Positions 6,629 through 16,308 of a stretch of 64,000 nucleotides of DNA are shown piece after piece. The translations under genes were made by a program, and so were the position numbers. The notes under the pieces are model-generated. The model was not told where the DNA came from. It worked only from the letters and a program-made list of their open reading frames with translations, and did no database searches. Every line of letters begins with the position of its first letter. Position 1 is the stretch's first letter. The stretch comes from Paenibacillus faecalis (lineage in GTDB: Bacteria > Bacillota > Bacilli > Paenibacillales > Paenibacillaceae). Location: the NCBI RefSeq assembly GCF_900289175.1, contig NZ_LT985747.1, forward strand, positions 4,118,269 to 4,182,268, read 5' to 3'.

Positions 6629-7360
6629 ATGAACATACTCATTGTTGAAGATGAAGTACATGTTGAAAAGCTGCTTGTCTCCTGTGTGCGGGAGGTGGCT
6701 CCCTCCGCTCAAATCTATACAACAGGAAAATCCAGCGAAGCGTTAGACCTTGCTCGGAATCAAGTGATTGACCTGTTTATACTGGACATTCAGTTAACCG
6801 ATTATAAAGGCACGCAGCTTGCCCAGCAATTACGTTCTATTGAACATTATACTTATACGCCGATCATTTTTGCTACGGCTCTTGCGAACGAAGAGCTTAC
6901 AGCCTACCGGGAGATCAAGTGCTATAGCTTCCTCATTAAGCCTTTTACGAAGGAAGAAGTTATCAACGTCCTGCGTGATACCTTGCGGTACAGCCAGCAT
7001 CTCACTCTGGAACAACGCCAGCCGAGGATGCTGCGCATCGAGCAAAAAAGCCATATTTTCGAATATGATCCAGACCATATTGTCTATATAGAATCATTCG
7101 GCAAACATTTGGACTTGCACATAAAAACGGTAAATACGGAGATCAGAACCGACCGCATTTCGGGATTCTCCCTAAAAAAGATGTCGGAGCTGCTTACGAA
7201 CGGCTCCTTTGTTCAATGCCACAAAAGCTATATTATCAACACTTCGTATATTTCAAAAATTGATAAATCCGAAGGGTTTGTCGAGCTGGCTGGTGTGAAG
7301 GAATTGATCCCGATCGGCAATAAATATAGAGAAGCACTGATGAACAGAGGTGGCCAATGA
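6629..7360 (+). CDS. LytTR-family response regulator (AgrA-like)
   Basis: A receiver domain at residues 1-120 (NILIVEDE, phospho-acceptor Asp53 in LFILDIQ, conserved lysine in FLIKPF) is followed by a LytTR DNA-binding domain at ~135-240 (DIVYIES-like region, FVQCHKSYIIN). ATG at 6629 is preferred over TTG at 6626 because GGGGGA sits eight bases upstream. It overlaps the kinase gene by four bases (ATGA). Together they form an Agr/Com-type two-component system, but no AgrB/AgrD-like peptide genes accompany it. Confidence 0.92.
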   Translation: MNILIVEDEVHVEKLLVSCVREVAPSAQIYTTGKSSEALDLARNQVIDLFILDIQLTDYKGTQLAQQLRSIEHYTYTPIIFATALANEELTAYREIKCYSFLIKPFTKEEVINVLRDTLRYSQHLTLEQRQPRMLRIEQKSHIFEYDPDHIVYIESFGKHLDLHIKTVNTEIRTDRISGFSLKKMSELLTNGSFVQCHKSYIINTSYISKIDKSEGFVELAGVKELIPIGNKYREALMNRGGQ

Positions 7361-8691
7361 TTTATTTTCAAATCCTGCTCGACTCCGTCATCATGCTCGT
7401 TCTCTGTTATACCTTGGCAGGACAGCCCATCCGCTTGGAAAAAAACGTTGTAATCTGGTTTTTGTCTTTCCATGTGCTATGCTTGTTATTCCGGTACCAG
7501 CCGACAGACAGTTCTTTATTATGGGAAATTTTCGCTATCAACAATTATGATCTGTTACCTGTGAATAATCCCATACTGCTGTTTATTCTGATGCTTTGCG
7601 TCCTCATCTTGAACAGCTCCTTGATTCGTCCGGTCTCCAACATGAAGACGATTGTGGTCACATTCCTCAGCTTTCTGGTCTGGATCTTGCTGCGCACGTT
7701 CAGCATTGCAGCAGTAAGCTTTCTGCTGGATAGCGAGGCAGCACTGTTTCCTTACGTCCATCGCAGTGTTACGCTGCTTCTTGCTGTGCTTCTCTACTAT
7801 GTGCTTATCGTGAAACGAGGTAACGGATTTCTGGGGGATTACAGCGGGTCGTTCACCAGAATTATGCTTATCCAGTCGTCCATTGTCGTCATTTCGATGG
7901 TTGTTTATGCGAATTTCGAGACTTCGTTTGTTACTCAAAATTTGCTGCTGATCCTGATTGTTTTCTCGTTGGTCATCAGTATGAATATCTGGATGATCTA
8001 TGAACACAATAAACGATCCCGTCAGGAAAAAAGAGTTTCAGCTATTGAGCAATACCTTCCGGTCATCGATGAGCTCGTATCCGAGGTGCGCGCAAGACAG
8101 CATGAATTTCATAACAAGCTCCTGGCCATTCACAGTATCGTGGAGACCGCTTCGACGCTGCCGGAGGCCCAAACTCAAATATCTGCCTACACCAAGGATG
8201 TAATGATGCAAAGTGAAATACGAGAAATCCTGCAGCTGGACAACAAAGTCATCGGCGGATTTTTGTATACGAAAATGAAGATCGCTGAACTCAAAAAAAT
8301 AACGTTAACCCCCCGCATTCATGCCTTATTCGGGCCAATGGAAACAGAAGAGCATCAGCTTGTGGAAATCTTCGGCGTGCTCATTGATAATGCACTGGAG
8401 GCCTCTTATCCCGGTGATGAGATCATTGTTACAGTACAGAGGGCCGATAACAACCCATTAACGGAGATGACGGTCATGAATCCCCATCCGCCAAAATCCA
8501 GCACCGAATTTAAGCAAATGTTCCACAAAGGGTATTCGACAAAGCAACGGTTGCAAGGGGGCCGCAGCTCACGCGGCTACGGCTTATATAATGTGCAGCA
8601 GATTGTATTTCAGCAAAAAGGAAAAATCATTACCCGCAATACAGAATATCAAGGTATTCCTTACATCTGCATCGGCGTACAAATTCCATAA
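7357..8691 (+). CDS. GHKL sensor histidine kinase (AgrC-like)
   Basis: A 444-residue kinase with about six N-terminal membrane segments (residues ~1-210), a dimerisation region with the phospho-accepting histidine in RQHEFHNKL, and a GHKL ATPase domain with N-box DNALEAS and a glycine-rich GYGLYNV box. This is the AgrC/ComD/CitA-like arrangement used for peptide or envelope signals. It is translated with the upstream regulator (ATGA overlap) and likely controls the ABC exporter genes that follow. Confidence 0.9.
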   Translation: MIYFQILLDSVIMLVLCYTLAGQPIRLEKNVVIWFLSFHVLCLLFRYQPTDSSLLWEIFAINNYDLLPVNNPILLFILMLCVLILNSSLIRPVSNMKTIVVTFLSFLVWILLRTFSIAAVSFLLDSEAALFPYVHRSVTLLLAVLLYYVLIVKRGNGFLGDYSGSFTRIMLIQSSIVVISMVVYANFETSFVTQNLLLILIVFSLVISMNIWMIYEHNKRSRQEKRVSAIEQYLPVIDELVSEVRARQHEFHNKLLAIHSIVETASTLPEAQTQISAYTKDVMMQSEIREILQLDNKVIGGFLYTKMKIAELKKITLTPRIHALFGPMETEEHQLVEIFGVLIDNALEASYPGDEIIVTVQRADNNPLTEMTVMNPHPPKSSTEFKQMFHKGYSTKQRLQGGRSSRGYGLYNVQQIVFQQKGKIITRNTEYQGIPYICIGVQIP

Positions 8692-8704
8692 ATAACGCAG
8701 TATA

Positions 8705-8756
8705 AACAAGGGTTTTACGGGAACGAAAAAACGTTCATTCCTGTAAAACCCTTGTT
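8705..8756. promoter_or_regulatory. Long inverted repeat between kinase and exporter genes
   Basis: AACAAGGGTTTTAC and GTAAAACCCTTGTT are perfect 14-base arms enclosing a second stem (GAACG/CGTTC). The structure lies 14 bases after the kinase stop. It is strong enough to terminate or to protect an mRNA end, but no U tract follows on either strand, so an operator or processing role is equally possible. Confidence 0.6.
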
Positions 8757-8822
8757 CGTTCCCGATCTATTGTACCTGGCTGATGGTCAGGCTATAGTGT
8801 AAACACGTAAGGAGGTTAAGAC

Positions 8823-9620
8823 ATGAAAAACTTATTGCTGCTGGAATGGAGAAAGCTTAGGTGGTCCGTCCTGATCACGTTAATCCTTCTAACTGTGACG
8901 GTTTCCATTTTGACCGGGACGATATATAAAAGCTACGCTCTAGAGCATGATCTTGAGGCTTGGGAGGTAGCGATACCGTTTATTGTCTTTCTCTTTCCCC
9001 TCATCTCTGTCCTGCCTGTATGTTGGCTTATGTACTTTGAGAGAAAAGACCATTTTCTCATGTATACCTTGCCGAGGGTTAACAAAAGTCGGTATTTATG
9101 GTCCAAATGGATCGTTGTTGCGGGAAGTTCATTTTTCATCATGTTCATTGCCATGTTCATGGGCGTCATCACGGCTCTTTACATTAAACCTGATATTACT
9201 CCATCTTATTCGCTTATGGACCCAGTAACCGGCGAAGTAATGCCGAGACTGGAGCTTCAGCATTTTCTGGGTTCGCTGTTTGTTCATCATCCTTTAGCTT
9301 ATGGTCTGCTCATAAGTATCTGGCAAGGCATTTTATCAGCCATCATGGCAACATTCGGCTTCGTGTTATCCTTATTCGTCTCTAACATTTTTGTTATTCT
9401 AACCGGACCTTTTATTTATTATATGTTAGAGACTTTCATTCTCGCGAATCTGAAATTAGAAATTTATCGGCTATCTGTCAGCTTTGCACCCGAATTTTTC
9501 AACACAGACAAATTCGGTTACTGGCCTCTGCTGATCGGACCTGCGTTAGCCTTGATTTTCACGGCGGTTATCGCTATCTATTTTAGAAAAATCAAAAAAG
9601 TTCCGGTTTATCCGACTTAG
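8823..9620 (+). CDS. ABC-2-type transporter permease subunit
   Basis: A 265-residue integral membrane protein with about six hydrophobic segments and the MKNLLLLEWRKLRWS start typical of ABC-2 permeases of the NatB/BcrB/lantibiotic-immunity group. Ribosome site AAGGAGG at 8809-8815. It is followed 12 bp later by a second membrane protein and then the ATPase, so the three form one exporter. The substrate is unknown; envelope-active peptides are a common target of such agr-linked exporters. Confidence 0.8.
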   Translation: MKNLLLLEWRKLRWSVLITLILLTVTVSILTGTIYKSYALEHDLEAWEVAIPFIVFLFPLISVLPVCWLMYFERKDHFLMYTLPRVNKSRYLWSKWIVVAGSSFFIMFIAMFMGVITALYIKPDITPSYSLMDPVTGEVMPRLELQHFLGSLFVHHPLAYGLLISIWQGILSAIMATFGFVLSLFVSNIFVILTGPFIYYMLETFILANLKLEIYRLSVSFAPEFFNTDKFGYWPLLIGPALALIFTAVIAIYFRKIKKVPVYPT

Positions 9621-9632
9621 GAGAGAGACGAT

Positions 9633-11195
9633 ATGAAAGCTGTTTTCATTCGGGACATACGTCGTTTTCTCTCTGTAAGACTGCTGTTTTTAATCTTGGG
9701 ATGCACCCTGTTCACCTTGTCAGAGCGCCGGGAGTTTATAAGTTCTTATGACAACTTTATATTGCTTATGCTGTCTGAACATTTTTATCTGACCTTTTTC
9801 ATGGTTCCTATGTTTCTGTACATTCTGTACACTCATTTGGAAGATGATATGGATTATGTACTGATTCGTATAAGAAAATATCCCCGCTATTTTGCGGTTA
9901 AAGCTTCGGCTATGGCAGTAAATATGTCCATGTTCGTCCTTCTGCAGCTCGCTGTGTATATGCTTGTTGGTATTGGCTTGCCGCCAGGGTCAACTTTTCC
10001 GCCGCCGGATTCACAGGACCTTCGAATAGAAGTGCTTCTTCTATTCAGTGGAGTTTTCCAGTACCCGTGGCAGGCAGCGGCTGTGTCTGTACTGCATATG
10101 ATTCTAGGGCTCAGTGTACTCAGTATCTTTTTTATGATGCTCCATCACTTTTTCATAAAGAAGAATGTTGCCTTCATCACGATGGGACTCTATTTTCTGA
10201 TGGTACTTGGTATGAAATCGAAAATCCCAGGACTGACCCGGATTCCGTTCTTTTTTATCAACAACTATATTATTTTCATGTACAATCTCACGTACCCGTA
10301 TGCCCTGTGGGTCACCTACATTTCTTTAGCCATCATTGCAGGCAGCATCGTATTCTTCATAAGCAAATATTGGAGTAAAACACCGAGCTGGAAGTTAAGC
10401 CGTTTTAAACCTAAAGGAATTGCATCCTATTATTTATCCCGTCTGTTCACGACCAAAAACAACATGATCCTTGCCGGTTTCATTGCCATTTTGGCTCTAT
10501 GGAATCTGTTTCAAATAAGAAGCAATCCGGAAAGTACGTTGACGGACTATATGATCTATACCTTTTGGGGGCACGGTCACGGATATTTTAACGCTATTGA
10601 TTTTATAATGATGATCCTGATGAACTCGATTCCGATTTATCTGCTCGCACTCTTTCTGGAAGATGAGAAAAAAGACCACAGCATGATGCTGACCATCCGC
10701 CTACGGTCGAAATGGCATTGGGGAGCTTCTGTCTTCGGCGTCGGCTGTTTGTTCCTGCTCGTATACACGTTAATGTTAACGGCGGGAAGTTTGCTCATTG
10801 CCAGTATTGGCGGAGTGCCTGCAGGTGAAGTAAACTACTTTTCTGGCCTGTCGATTGGCATGAATGAGCTGGTTATCTACCTTTCGGGAGTCAAACTGCT
10901 TGAACTTCTGTTTCAGTTCCTGCTGTTATTCACTATTTTCCTGTGGACCTGTCAAACGACGGCTGCCTTTGCCGGTATTCTGCTTCTGTACGGTTTATAT
11001 CTATTCCCTTATTCATGGACTCAATATGTTCCTGTCGGCATGTCCAGCCTGGTACAAAATGAAAATTTCGGAACAGCTATCGACCCATCGATTCCGGGTT
11101 TTCATAGCGGTTTTATCCTGCTTATACTTGGAGGCTTGGCTATCGTCTTAAGTCTGTATGTCCTGTTTGCCGGGTACAAAAGGCGTTTTCGTTAA
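9633..11195 (+). CDS. Large membrane protein, second exporter subunit
   Basis: A 520-residue protein with about twelve hydrophobic segments arranged as two similar halves (~1-240 and ~270-520), the size of two fused ABC-2 permease domains. It has no ATPase motifs. Ribosome site GGAGAGAG precedes the ATG. Position between a permease and an ATPase supports a role as a transporter subunit. I do not recognise a named family. Confidence 0.72.
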   Translation: MKAVFIRDIRRFLSVRLLFLILGCTLFTLSERREFISSYDNFILLMLSEHFYLTFFMVPMFLYILYTHLEDDMDYVLIRIRKYPRYFAVKASAMAVNMSMFVLLQLAVYMLVGIGLPPGSTFPPPDSQDLRIEVLLLFSGVFQYPWQAAAVSVLHMILGLSVLSIFFMMLHHFFIKKNVAFITMGLYFLMVLGMKSKIPGLTRIPFFFINNYIIFMYNLTYPYALWVTYISLAIIAGSIVFFISKYWSKTPSWKLSRFKPKGIASYYLSRLFTTKNNMILAGFIAILALWNLFQIRSNPESTLTDYMIYTFWGHGHGYFNAIDFIMMILMNSIPIYLLALFLEDEKKDHSMMLTIRLRSKWHWGASVFGVGCLFLLVYTLMLTAGSLLIASIGGVPAGEVNYFSGLSIGMNELVIYLSGVKLLELLFQFLLLFTIFLWTCQTTAAFAGILLLYGLYLFPYSWTQYVPVGMSSLVQNENFGTAIDPSIPGFHSGFILLILGGLAIVLSLYVLFAGYKRRFR

Positions 11196-11227
11196 ATATA
11201 ACAAAAAAGATAAAGAGGTGATGCAAA

Positions 11228-11899
11228 GTGGCGGAAATTAAAGTAGAAGGTGTATCCAAAGCTTTTCATGATATAAACGTCTTGTCCAACATCAATATAG
11301 AGATTGAAAAAGGTTCTACCATCGGTATTGTCGGTGCTAACGGCAGCGGAAAATCCGTCCTGTTCAAAATCATCTGCGGGTTCACGGAGCCAGACCAAGG
11401 CAAGGTGTTTGTAAGGGGCAAGCAGCTTGGCAAAGATATAGACTTCCCTGAAAATGTAGGCGTATTTATCAATTCCCCCGGCTATATCGGAATTTACAGC
11501 GGGTTCAACAATCTGAAGTTCCTTGCAGATATTAACCGAAAAATCGGTACGGCCGAGATCAAAAATGCGATGAAACTCGTTGGACTTGACCCGGAACTCA
11601 AAACCAAAGTCGCCAATTACTCTCTTGGCATGAAGCAAAAGCTTGGCATTGCACAAGCGATCATGGAAGGTCAGGATATCCTTGTATTGGATGAGCCGTT
11701 TAATGCACTGGATTATCAGACATATAACGATATGAAAGAAATTATTGTCAGCCTGAAAAACAAAGGAAATACGATGCTGCTCACAAGCCATAATTATGAG
11801 GATCTGGAGTCGCTCTGTGACACTCTGTATATCATTCAGGGGGGACATATGGAGCTGTTAACCGAAGAGCGGAAGGAAACTTATTTTAGAAGACGGTAA
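11228..11899 (+). CDS. ABC transporter ATP-binding protein
   Basis: A 223-residue nucleotide-binding domain with Walker A GANGSGKS, signature YSLGMKQKLGIA (LGMKQ in place of LSGGQ, usual in drug/lantibiotic exporters), Walker B ILVLDEP and H-loop LLTSH. It starts at GTG behind GAGGTGATG. It closes the exporter operon and supplies energy to the two membrane proteins upstream. Confidence 0.93.
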   Translation: MAEIKVEGVSKAFHDINVLSNINIEIEKGSTIGIVGANGSGKSVLFKIICGFTEPDQGKVFVRGKQLGKDIDFPENVGVFINSPGYIGIYSGFNNLKFLADINRKIGTAEIKNAMKLVGLDPELKTKVANYSLGMKQKLGIAQAIMEGQDILVLDEPFNALDYQTYNDMKEIIVSLKNKGNTMLLTSHNYEDLESLCDTLYIIQGGHMELLTEERKETYFRRR

Positions 11900-11918
11900 T
11901 TTGAATCAAAATCTAATG

Positions 11919-11960
11919 TAGTCCACTTCCATTTTTCATGGATAGTGGACTATGTTTTTT
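11919..11960 (+). terminator. Intrinsic terminator of the exporter operon
   Basis: TAGTCCACT and AGTGGACTA form a 9-bp stem extended by CCAT/ATGG, followed by TGTTTTTT. It overlaps the convergent end of the permease gene at 11959. Confidence 0.8.
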
Positions 11961-13410
11961 ACAGCGAAAGACCTGTCCACTGCCAGTACGTATAGTAAAA
12001 GACGAGTATTAGCAGCACATGGAATAACCCTAGCAACCCGCTGAGCCGAAGCAGATCCTTTGGCTGGAACGTTTCGACATCCATCTCCTGAAACATCAAA
12101 AGCGCCTTTGAGCTGACCGGGAAGGTCAAGCAATAGTCCATCCCCACCGTTGCCAGAAACAAAACGGCAGTAGGGTTCAACTCCAGCACCGATGCCAAAT
12201 AAAGAAAAGGCGGAACAAGCACAACTGCACGGGTCGTATGGGATGTCATATACAAATGGGATGTTAAAGAGAGCAGGATGATTACCAGCAAGACGATAAA
12301 CATCGATGCATCCCCGAGTGAACCAGTTACCTTGAACAGCGAATCCTTGATCCATTCAGATGCACCAGACTCGGTTAAAGCTTTGCCAAGCGCCAGTGCC
12401 GCACCGACAAACAGGATCAGATTCCAAGAGACATGCTTCAAGCCGTCCTTCCATGAAATCGCTCCTACCTTGGGCATCGTTAACAGCAGTGCGCCAACCA
12501 TCGTTACCATAGCTATATCCAGCCCATGCAGTGATTCCGTCAGCCAGCCCACAACCATAAAACCGATAATTACCAGTGTGAACAACTCGTCCCTGCTTAT
12601 CGAAAGGCGGCGGCTTTCAACGGAAGCGAGTGATTTCTCGTTTAGTCTTTGGCGCAGCAATTCTCGATTTAGAAAAAGACGCATCACCATAAAGCCCGAT
12701 CCAAAGCTGGCTGCAATACCGAAAGGAAGACCCCAGACCATCCATTGCAAAAATGATATATGTTCCCCTGCGATCTGTCCTAACAAATCCACTGCGATCA
12801 GATGGGAACCCGCTCCGATCAACGTTGAGATCGTGGATACGAGAATGACCGTCGGGATCAGCAGTGCAAGGGCTTTTACAATCCGCTTGTCTTTAAGCGT
12901 ATCAGACAGGCCATGAAACAATGGAATGGTTACAGCAGCCCGGCCCGATGTCGACGGAATGAACAAAGCAAGCGGCTGCAATACAGCCGTTAACAGCCAG
13001 AGCAGGCCTTCAACGGTTTTGGCCCGCTTCAGCACGGAAGCGCTCATCCGCTGAGCCAAGCCGGTGATCTGCATCGCACCACCTAGAATAAAAGTTCCGA
13101 TCATAAGCCATACGATATCCGAGGCAAGGGAATCGAATAATAGTTCCTGTGATGCGCCTCTGAGCAAGATGAGAACAACAACAGACAGTAGTGCGGAAAA
13201 TGCCGCATTAATATTCGTTGTTGTCCAGAGCACCGTTGCAAATGCTAAAGCAAACAGGGATACTCTCCCCTCATAAGATAGGGAGGGCAGCAGCATAATG
13301 AAAACGGCTGCCGCTCCCGTTAAAACAATGGTCAGCGTATGTTCTTTAATCCATCTTTTTCTTTTTGAACCGACTATCTGCTGCTCCGTTCGCATGACAC
13401 GCGGCATCAT
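11959..13410 (-). CDS. SLC13/DASS-family anion symporter
   Basis: A 483-residue membrane protein with about twelve hydrophobic segments. The glycine- and serine-rich hairpin regions (FIPSTSGRAAVTIP and LTSHLYMTSHT) resemble the duplicated substrate/sodium sites of divalent-anion:sodium symporters. It is translated with the glycerate kinase gene (ATGA overlap), so uptake of glycerate, tartronate or a related hydroxy-acid is a reasonable guess. Substrate is not readable from sequence. Confidence 0.85.
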   Translation of the reverse strand: MMPRVMRTEQQIVGSKRKRWIKEHTLTIVLTGAAAVFIMLLPSLSYEGRVSLFALAFATVLWTTTNINAAFSALLSVVVLILLRGASQELLFDSLASDIVWLMIGTFILGGAMQITGLAQRMSASVLKRAKTVEGLLWLLTAVLQPLALFIPSTSGRAAVTIPLFHGLSDTLKDKRIVKALALLIPTVILVSTISTLIGAGSHLIAVDLLGQIAGEHISFLQWMVWGLPFGIAASFGSGFMVMRLFLNRELLRQRLNEKSLASVESRRLSISRDELFTLVIIGFMVVGWLTESLHGLDIAMVTMVGALLLTMPKVGAISWKDGLKHVSWNLILFVGAALALGKALTESGASEWIKDSLFKVTGSLGDASMFIVLLVIILLSLTSHLYMTSHTTRAVVLVPPFLYLASVLELNPTAVLFLATVGMDYCLTFPVSSKALLMFQEMDVETFQPKDLLRLSGLLGLFHVLLILVFYYTYWQWTGLSL

Positions 13411-14600
13411 GACCGATGACCCTTTTCTTTACGGTTATCCTTCAGTAAATGACCAAGCTCGTATCCTACCAGTATCGTTCTCATCATATTTTCCGAACTG
13501 TCCGTCAACCACTCCTCAGCATGGAAGAATGCTTCTTCCAGCGTAGATGGTGCTTGCAAAATGCTGGTGAAAGCATCGATGCCACAATCATAATTAAGAT
13601 GGGCATCACGACCGACCGTACCCGCAAAAGCAACGACGGGAACGCCCCGCCTTTTCGCCCTTCTTGCTACTTCAGCAGGAATTTTTCCGTTAGGAGTCTG
13701 GTAATCAATACTCCCTTCCGCAGTAAAGACAAGATCACATTGATCCAGTAACGCATCCAGCTGGACATACTCCGTAATAATGTCATATCGTGAATGAAGT
13801 CTCCCGCCAAGAAGCGCTTTCACGCCAGCACCGAGGCCTCCCGAAGCTCCGCACCCTGGAGATTGATATACATCAATGCCCAAATCCTTCAGAATAATAG
13901 CCGCATATTGCTCCAATGCACCCTCCAGCTCATTTACCTGGTCAGCTGTGGCTCCTTTTTGAGGGCCAAATACACGTGCTACGCCACTCGGACCACAAAG
14001 CTGATTATGCCAATTGCACGCTACATCAATAGGTACGTTCGCAAGCCGAGGGTCCAAGCCTGATACGTCAATACGCGCCAGCTTATGCAGGCCAAGAGCG
14101 CCCTGTTTTGTAATTTCTTCGCCATTCTCATCGTAAAAACGCACTCCAAGGGCACGGGCCATGCCATATCCGCCATCTGAAGTGCCGGAATCACCGCAGC
14201 CAAGAAGAATTCGTTCCGCCCCTTCGTCGAGAGCGGCTTTTATCATTTCACCGACCCCATAAGTTGTCGTCTTCATTGGATTCCGAAGCGAATGCGGTAC
14301 AAGCCTCAGTCCAGCCGCAGCCGCCATTTCCATAACAGCGGTTCGCGGTCCGCTTCCACCGAGAAATCCATAGCTCGCTTCAACCATTGCCCCCACCGGG
14401 CCAGTTACCTCTACTTTTCTGGACTGTCCCCGCGTAAGACGAACCAGCGTCTCGGCAAAACCTTCCCCTCCGTCAACCATCGGAAGCGTTGTCACTTCTG
14501 CATCAGGCATAACACGCAGTACTCCCTCCTGAATACAGCTTGCCGCTTTCTCCGCGTGCAAACATTCCTTAAACCCTGATGGCACAATTAGTATACGCAT
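13407..14600 (-). CDS. Glycerate kinase (GlxK/GarK family)
   Basis: A 397-residue enzyme with the family start IVPSGFKECLHAEKAA and the boxes PMVDGGEGFAETL, LGCGDSGTSDGG and GCGASGGLGAGV. It phosphorylates glycerate, feeding glyoxylate or sugar-acid breakdown into glycolysis. Ribosome site GAGAGGAGAA precedes ATG. It is first in a two-gene operon with an anion symporter, which would provide the substrate. Length is slightly above the usual ~380. Confidence 0.93.
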   Translation of the reverse strand: MRILIVPSGFKECLHAEKAASCIQEGVLRVMPDAEVTTLPMVDGGEGFAETLVRLTRGQSRKVEVTGPVGAMVEASYGFLGGSGPRTAVMEMAAAAGLRLVPHSLRNPMKTTTYGVGEMIKAALDEGAERILLGCGDSGTSDGGYGMARALGVRFYDENGEEITKQGALGLHKLARIDVSGLDPRLANVPIDVACNWHNQLCGPSGVARVFGPQKGATADQVNELEGALEQYAAIILKDLGIDVYQSPGCGASGGLGAGVKALLGGRLHSRYDIITEYVQLDALLDQCDLVFTAEGSIDYQTPNGKIPAEVARRAKRRGVPVVAFAGTVGRDAHLNYDCGIDAFTSILQAPSTLEEAFFHAEEWLTDSSENMMRTILVGYELGHLLKDNRKEKGHRS

Positions 14601-14963
14601 ATGTTGTTCTCCTCTCTTGTTTTCCCAAAATGCTCGAGCTTTGTCTTCTAGAGCTCATTGTAGAGACCCAAACCGAATAGGGCTTTAGAGAGAGGTTAGA
14701 ACTTCATGATAAAGGATTAGAATTCCATTAAAAGAAGATTACATTGGAGATGTGAGGAAAACTGGGCCGAGACAGGCCGAAAAGAACACATTCAAGAGCT
14801 GCTTGCTGAAAATAGCTATTTTCAAAATGTCATCGGCAAAATTTCCGCCGGAGCTGTTCGACCCTTACATATCGAAACCTCTGTATTATCAGAATGCTAT
14901 TGGTTCGGTTGTGCAAGACACGGCAATCCCGATTACGACGCTTAAGGTCGTTAAACATTCAGC
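14601..14963. other. Intergenic region with a possible gene remnant
   Basis: Upstream of the glycerate kinase gene. A plus-strand frame at 14721-14945 without a start codon reads ENWAETGRKEHIQELLAE then QNVIGKISAGAVRP and ends in TAA. It looks protein-like and may be the tail of a lost gene, but I cannot name it. No clear operator or RNA element is seen. Confidence 0.35.
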
Positions 14964-15665
14964 CTATGAATAAGAAGCCTTCTGCGCGATCAACTTTGTC
15001 ATTGCGTGCTGGTGAGGAATTCCCGAAGAATTGCAGTCGAATATAACTTCTGAGCTGTCTTGGATCAACCAATCGTGATAGTACGTGAGGAGTTCCCCGG
15101 AGATCCATTGATAAGCATTAGGTTCATACTCAGGCGGCGGGGCTATAAACGGTTTATTCACAAAAACATTAAAGACATGGATGCCGTTCGGGTTCGTAAA
15201 TTGCTTGTAATTGCTGAAAATTTCTTCCCTATATTCTGGCTTGATGTAGTGAAGAACACCGCTTGAGTAAATAATGTCGAAGCTGGAATCCAGACGATGA
15301 TCTAAAATATCTGCTTTAAACACACGAATAGGTACTCCGACTTTGTCTGCAAGCCGTTTAGTCTTCTCTATTCCGGCATCCGAGACGTCAAATCCAGTAA
15401 CATCATAGCCATTACGGGCAAAAAAGACAGCATCTTTTCCCTCTCCACAGCCAATGTCCAGCAGTTTCAGGTGTTTTGTTGGCGGCATCAGTTTAAGCAC
15501 TTCGTAACACGCTTGTGATGGCTCAAGTCCCCAATAGTATTCAGGTGTCTTGTATTCTTCTTCATAAATCGTAATGGGCTTGTCGCTTAAAGCATAACCC
15601 AAAAGCTTATCCATGCTTACCTCCAGCACTTGAGATAATGCCGGCAAAATAGAAGTGTCGGGCAT
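14964..15665 (-). CDS. SAM-dependent methyltransferase with truncated XRE-type N-terminus
   Basis: Residues ~45-180 form a class I methyltransferase fold: motif I LLDIGCGEGKDA, an acidic end of strand 2 (VTGFDVS) and FDIIYSSGVLHYI. The N-terminus (PDTSILPALSQVLEVSMDKLLGY) is the second half of an XRE helix-turn-helix. Upstream in frame SKWETAQT continues that domain until a stop at ~15705, so the first ~25 residues of the DNA-binding domain are missing. The intact parent would be an XRE regulator fused to a TehB-like methyltransferase. No clear ribosome site precedes the ATG, so it may be a pseudogene with an intact enzyme domain. Confidence 0.75.
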   Translation of the reverse strand: MPDTSILPALSQVLEVSMDKLLGYALSDKPITIYEEEYKTPEYYWGLEPSQACYEVLKLMPPTKHLKLLDIGCGEGKDAVFFARNGYDVTGFDVSDAGIEKTKRLADKVGVPIRVFKADILDHRLDSSFDIIYSSGVLHYIKPEYREEIFSNYKQFTNPNGIHVFNVFVNKPFIAPPPEYEPNAYQWISGELLTYYHDWLIQDSSEVIFDCNSSGIPHQHAMTKLIAQKASYS

Positions 15666-15719
15666 CGTTTGAGCCGTTTCCCATTTGGAAACACAGTTGA
15701 GTTATAGATACGAAAAAAA

Positions 15720-15756
15720 GAGCAGTGCAAAGCATAATCCATACTTTGCACTGCTC
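15720..15756 (-). terminator. Intrinsic terminator of the DoxX gene
   Basis: A perfect 13-bp stem GAGCAGTGCAAAG/CTTTGCACTGCTC followed on the minus strand by a run of U. Confidence 0.9.
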
Positions 15757-15780
15757 CATTTATCAATTTTTTCAGTTGGA

Positions 15781-16185
15781 TTAATTAAAAATAACAGCAT
15801 CCAGCGAGTAGGCTCCTGCTCCCATCAAAGCGACGGCCAAAGCTACAGCTATAATAAGAAGGTTCAGCTCATAGCCATTGGCTGTTGCCCAGTATCCGTT
15901 CTTGGCATGCACTTTAACGATCGCTCCCAGCATGGCTAGAATAATCATTGCAGCACCAAGAATCGTCAGAAAACCGGATGCGAACAACAATCCGCCAACG
16001 AACTCTAGAAGACCAACGACTACAGCCATAGGAACACCGGGCTTAATACCGATGGATTCCAGCCAGCCTCCGGTTCCTTTAATACCATAGCCTCCGAACC
16101 AACCGAACAATTTTTGTGCGCCGTGCCCGATAAACGACAGACCAAGTACTAACCGAAGAATAAGCAATCCCAATTCCATATTCAT
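15781..16185 (-). CDS. DoxX-family membrane protein
   Basis: A 134-residue four-helix membrane protein of the DoxX/CatD type (GLLILRLVLGLSFIGHGAQKLFGWFGG). The start at 16185 is chosen because GGAGG lies nine bases upstream; an earlier in-frame ATG overlaps that site. Bacillota homologues (CatD, MhqP-like) are induced by quinones and thiol-reactive electrophiles. It is a single-gene unit with its own terminator and a palindromic operator candidate at 16309-16333. Confidence 0.9.
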   Translation of the reverse strand: MNMELGLLILRLVLGLSFIGHGAQKLFGWFGGYGIKGTGGWLESIGIKPGVPMAVVVGLLEFVGGLLFASGFLTILGAAMIILAMLGAIVKVHAKNGYWATANGYELNLLIIAVALAVALMGAGAYSLDAVIFN

Positions 16186-16308
16186 TATAAATTCCTCCAT
16201 ATATAAATTAGTTAATTACGATTTACTGTCATCATGAATCATCTATCCAGCTGCCTTCCTGCCAATTTTGCTACAACTTGCTGTTCACCTTAAAACTTAC
16301 CCCTTTCA

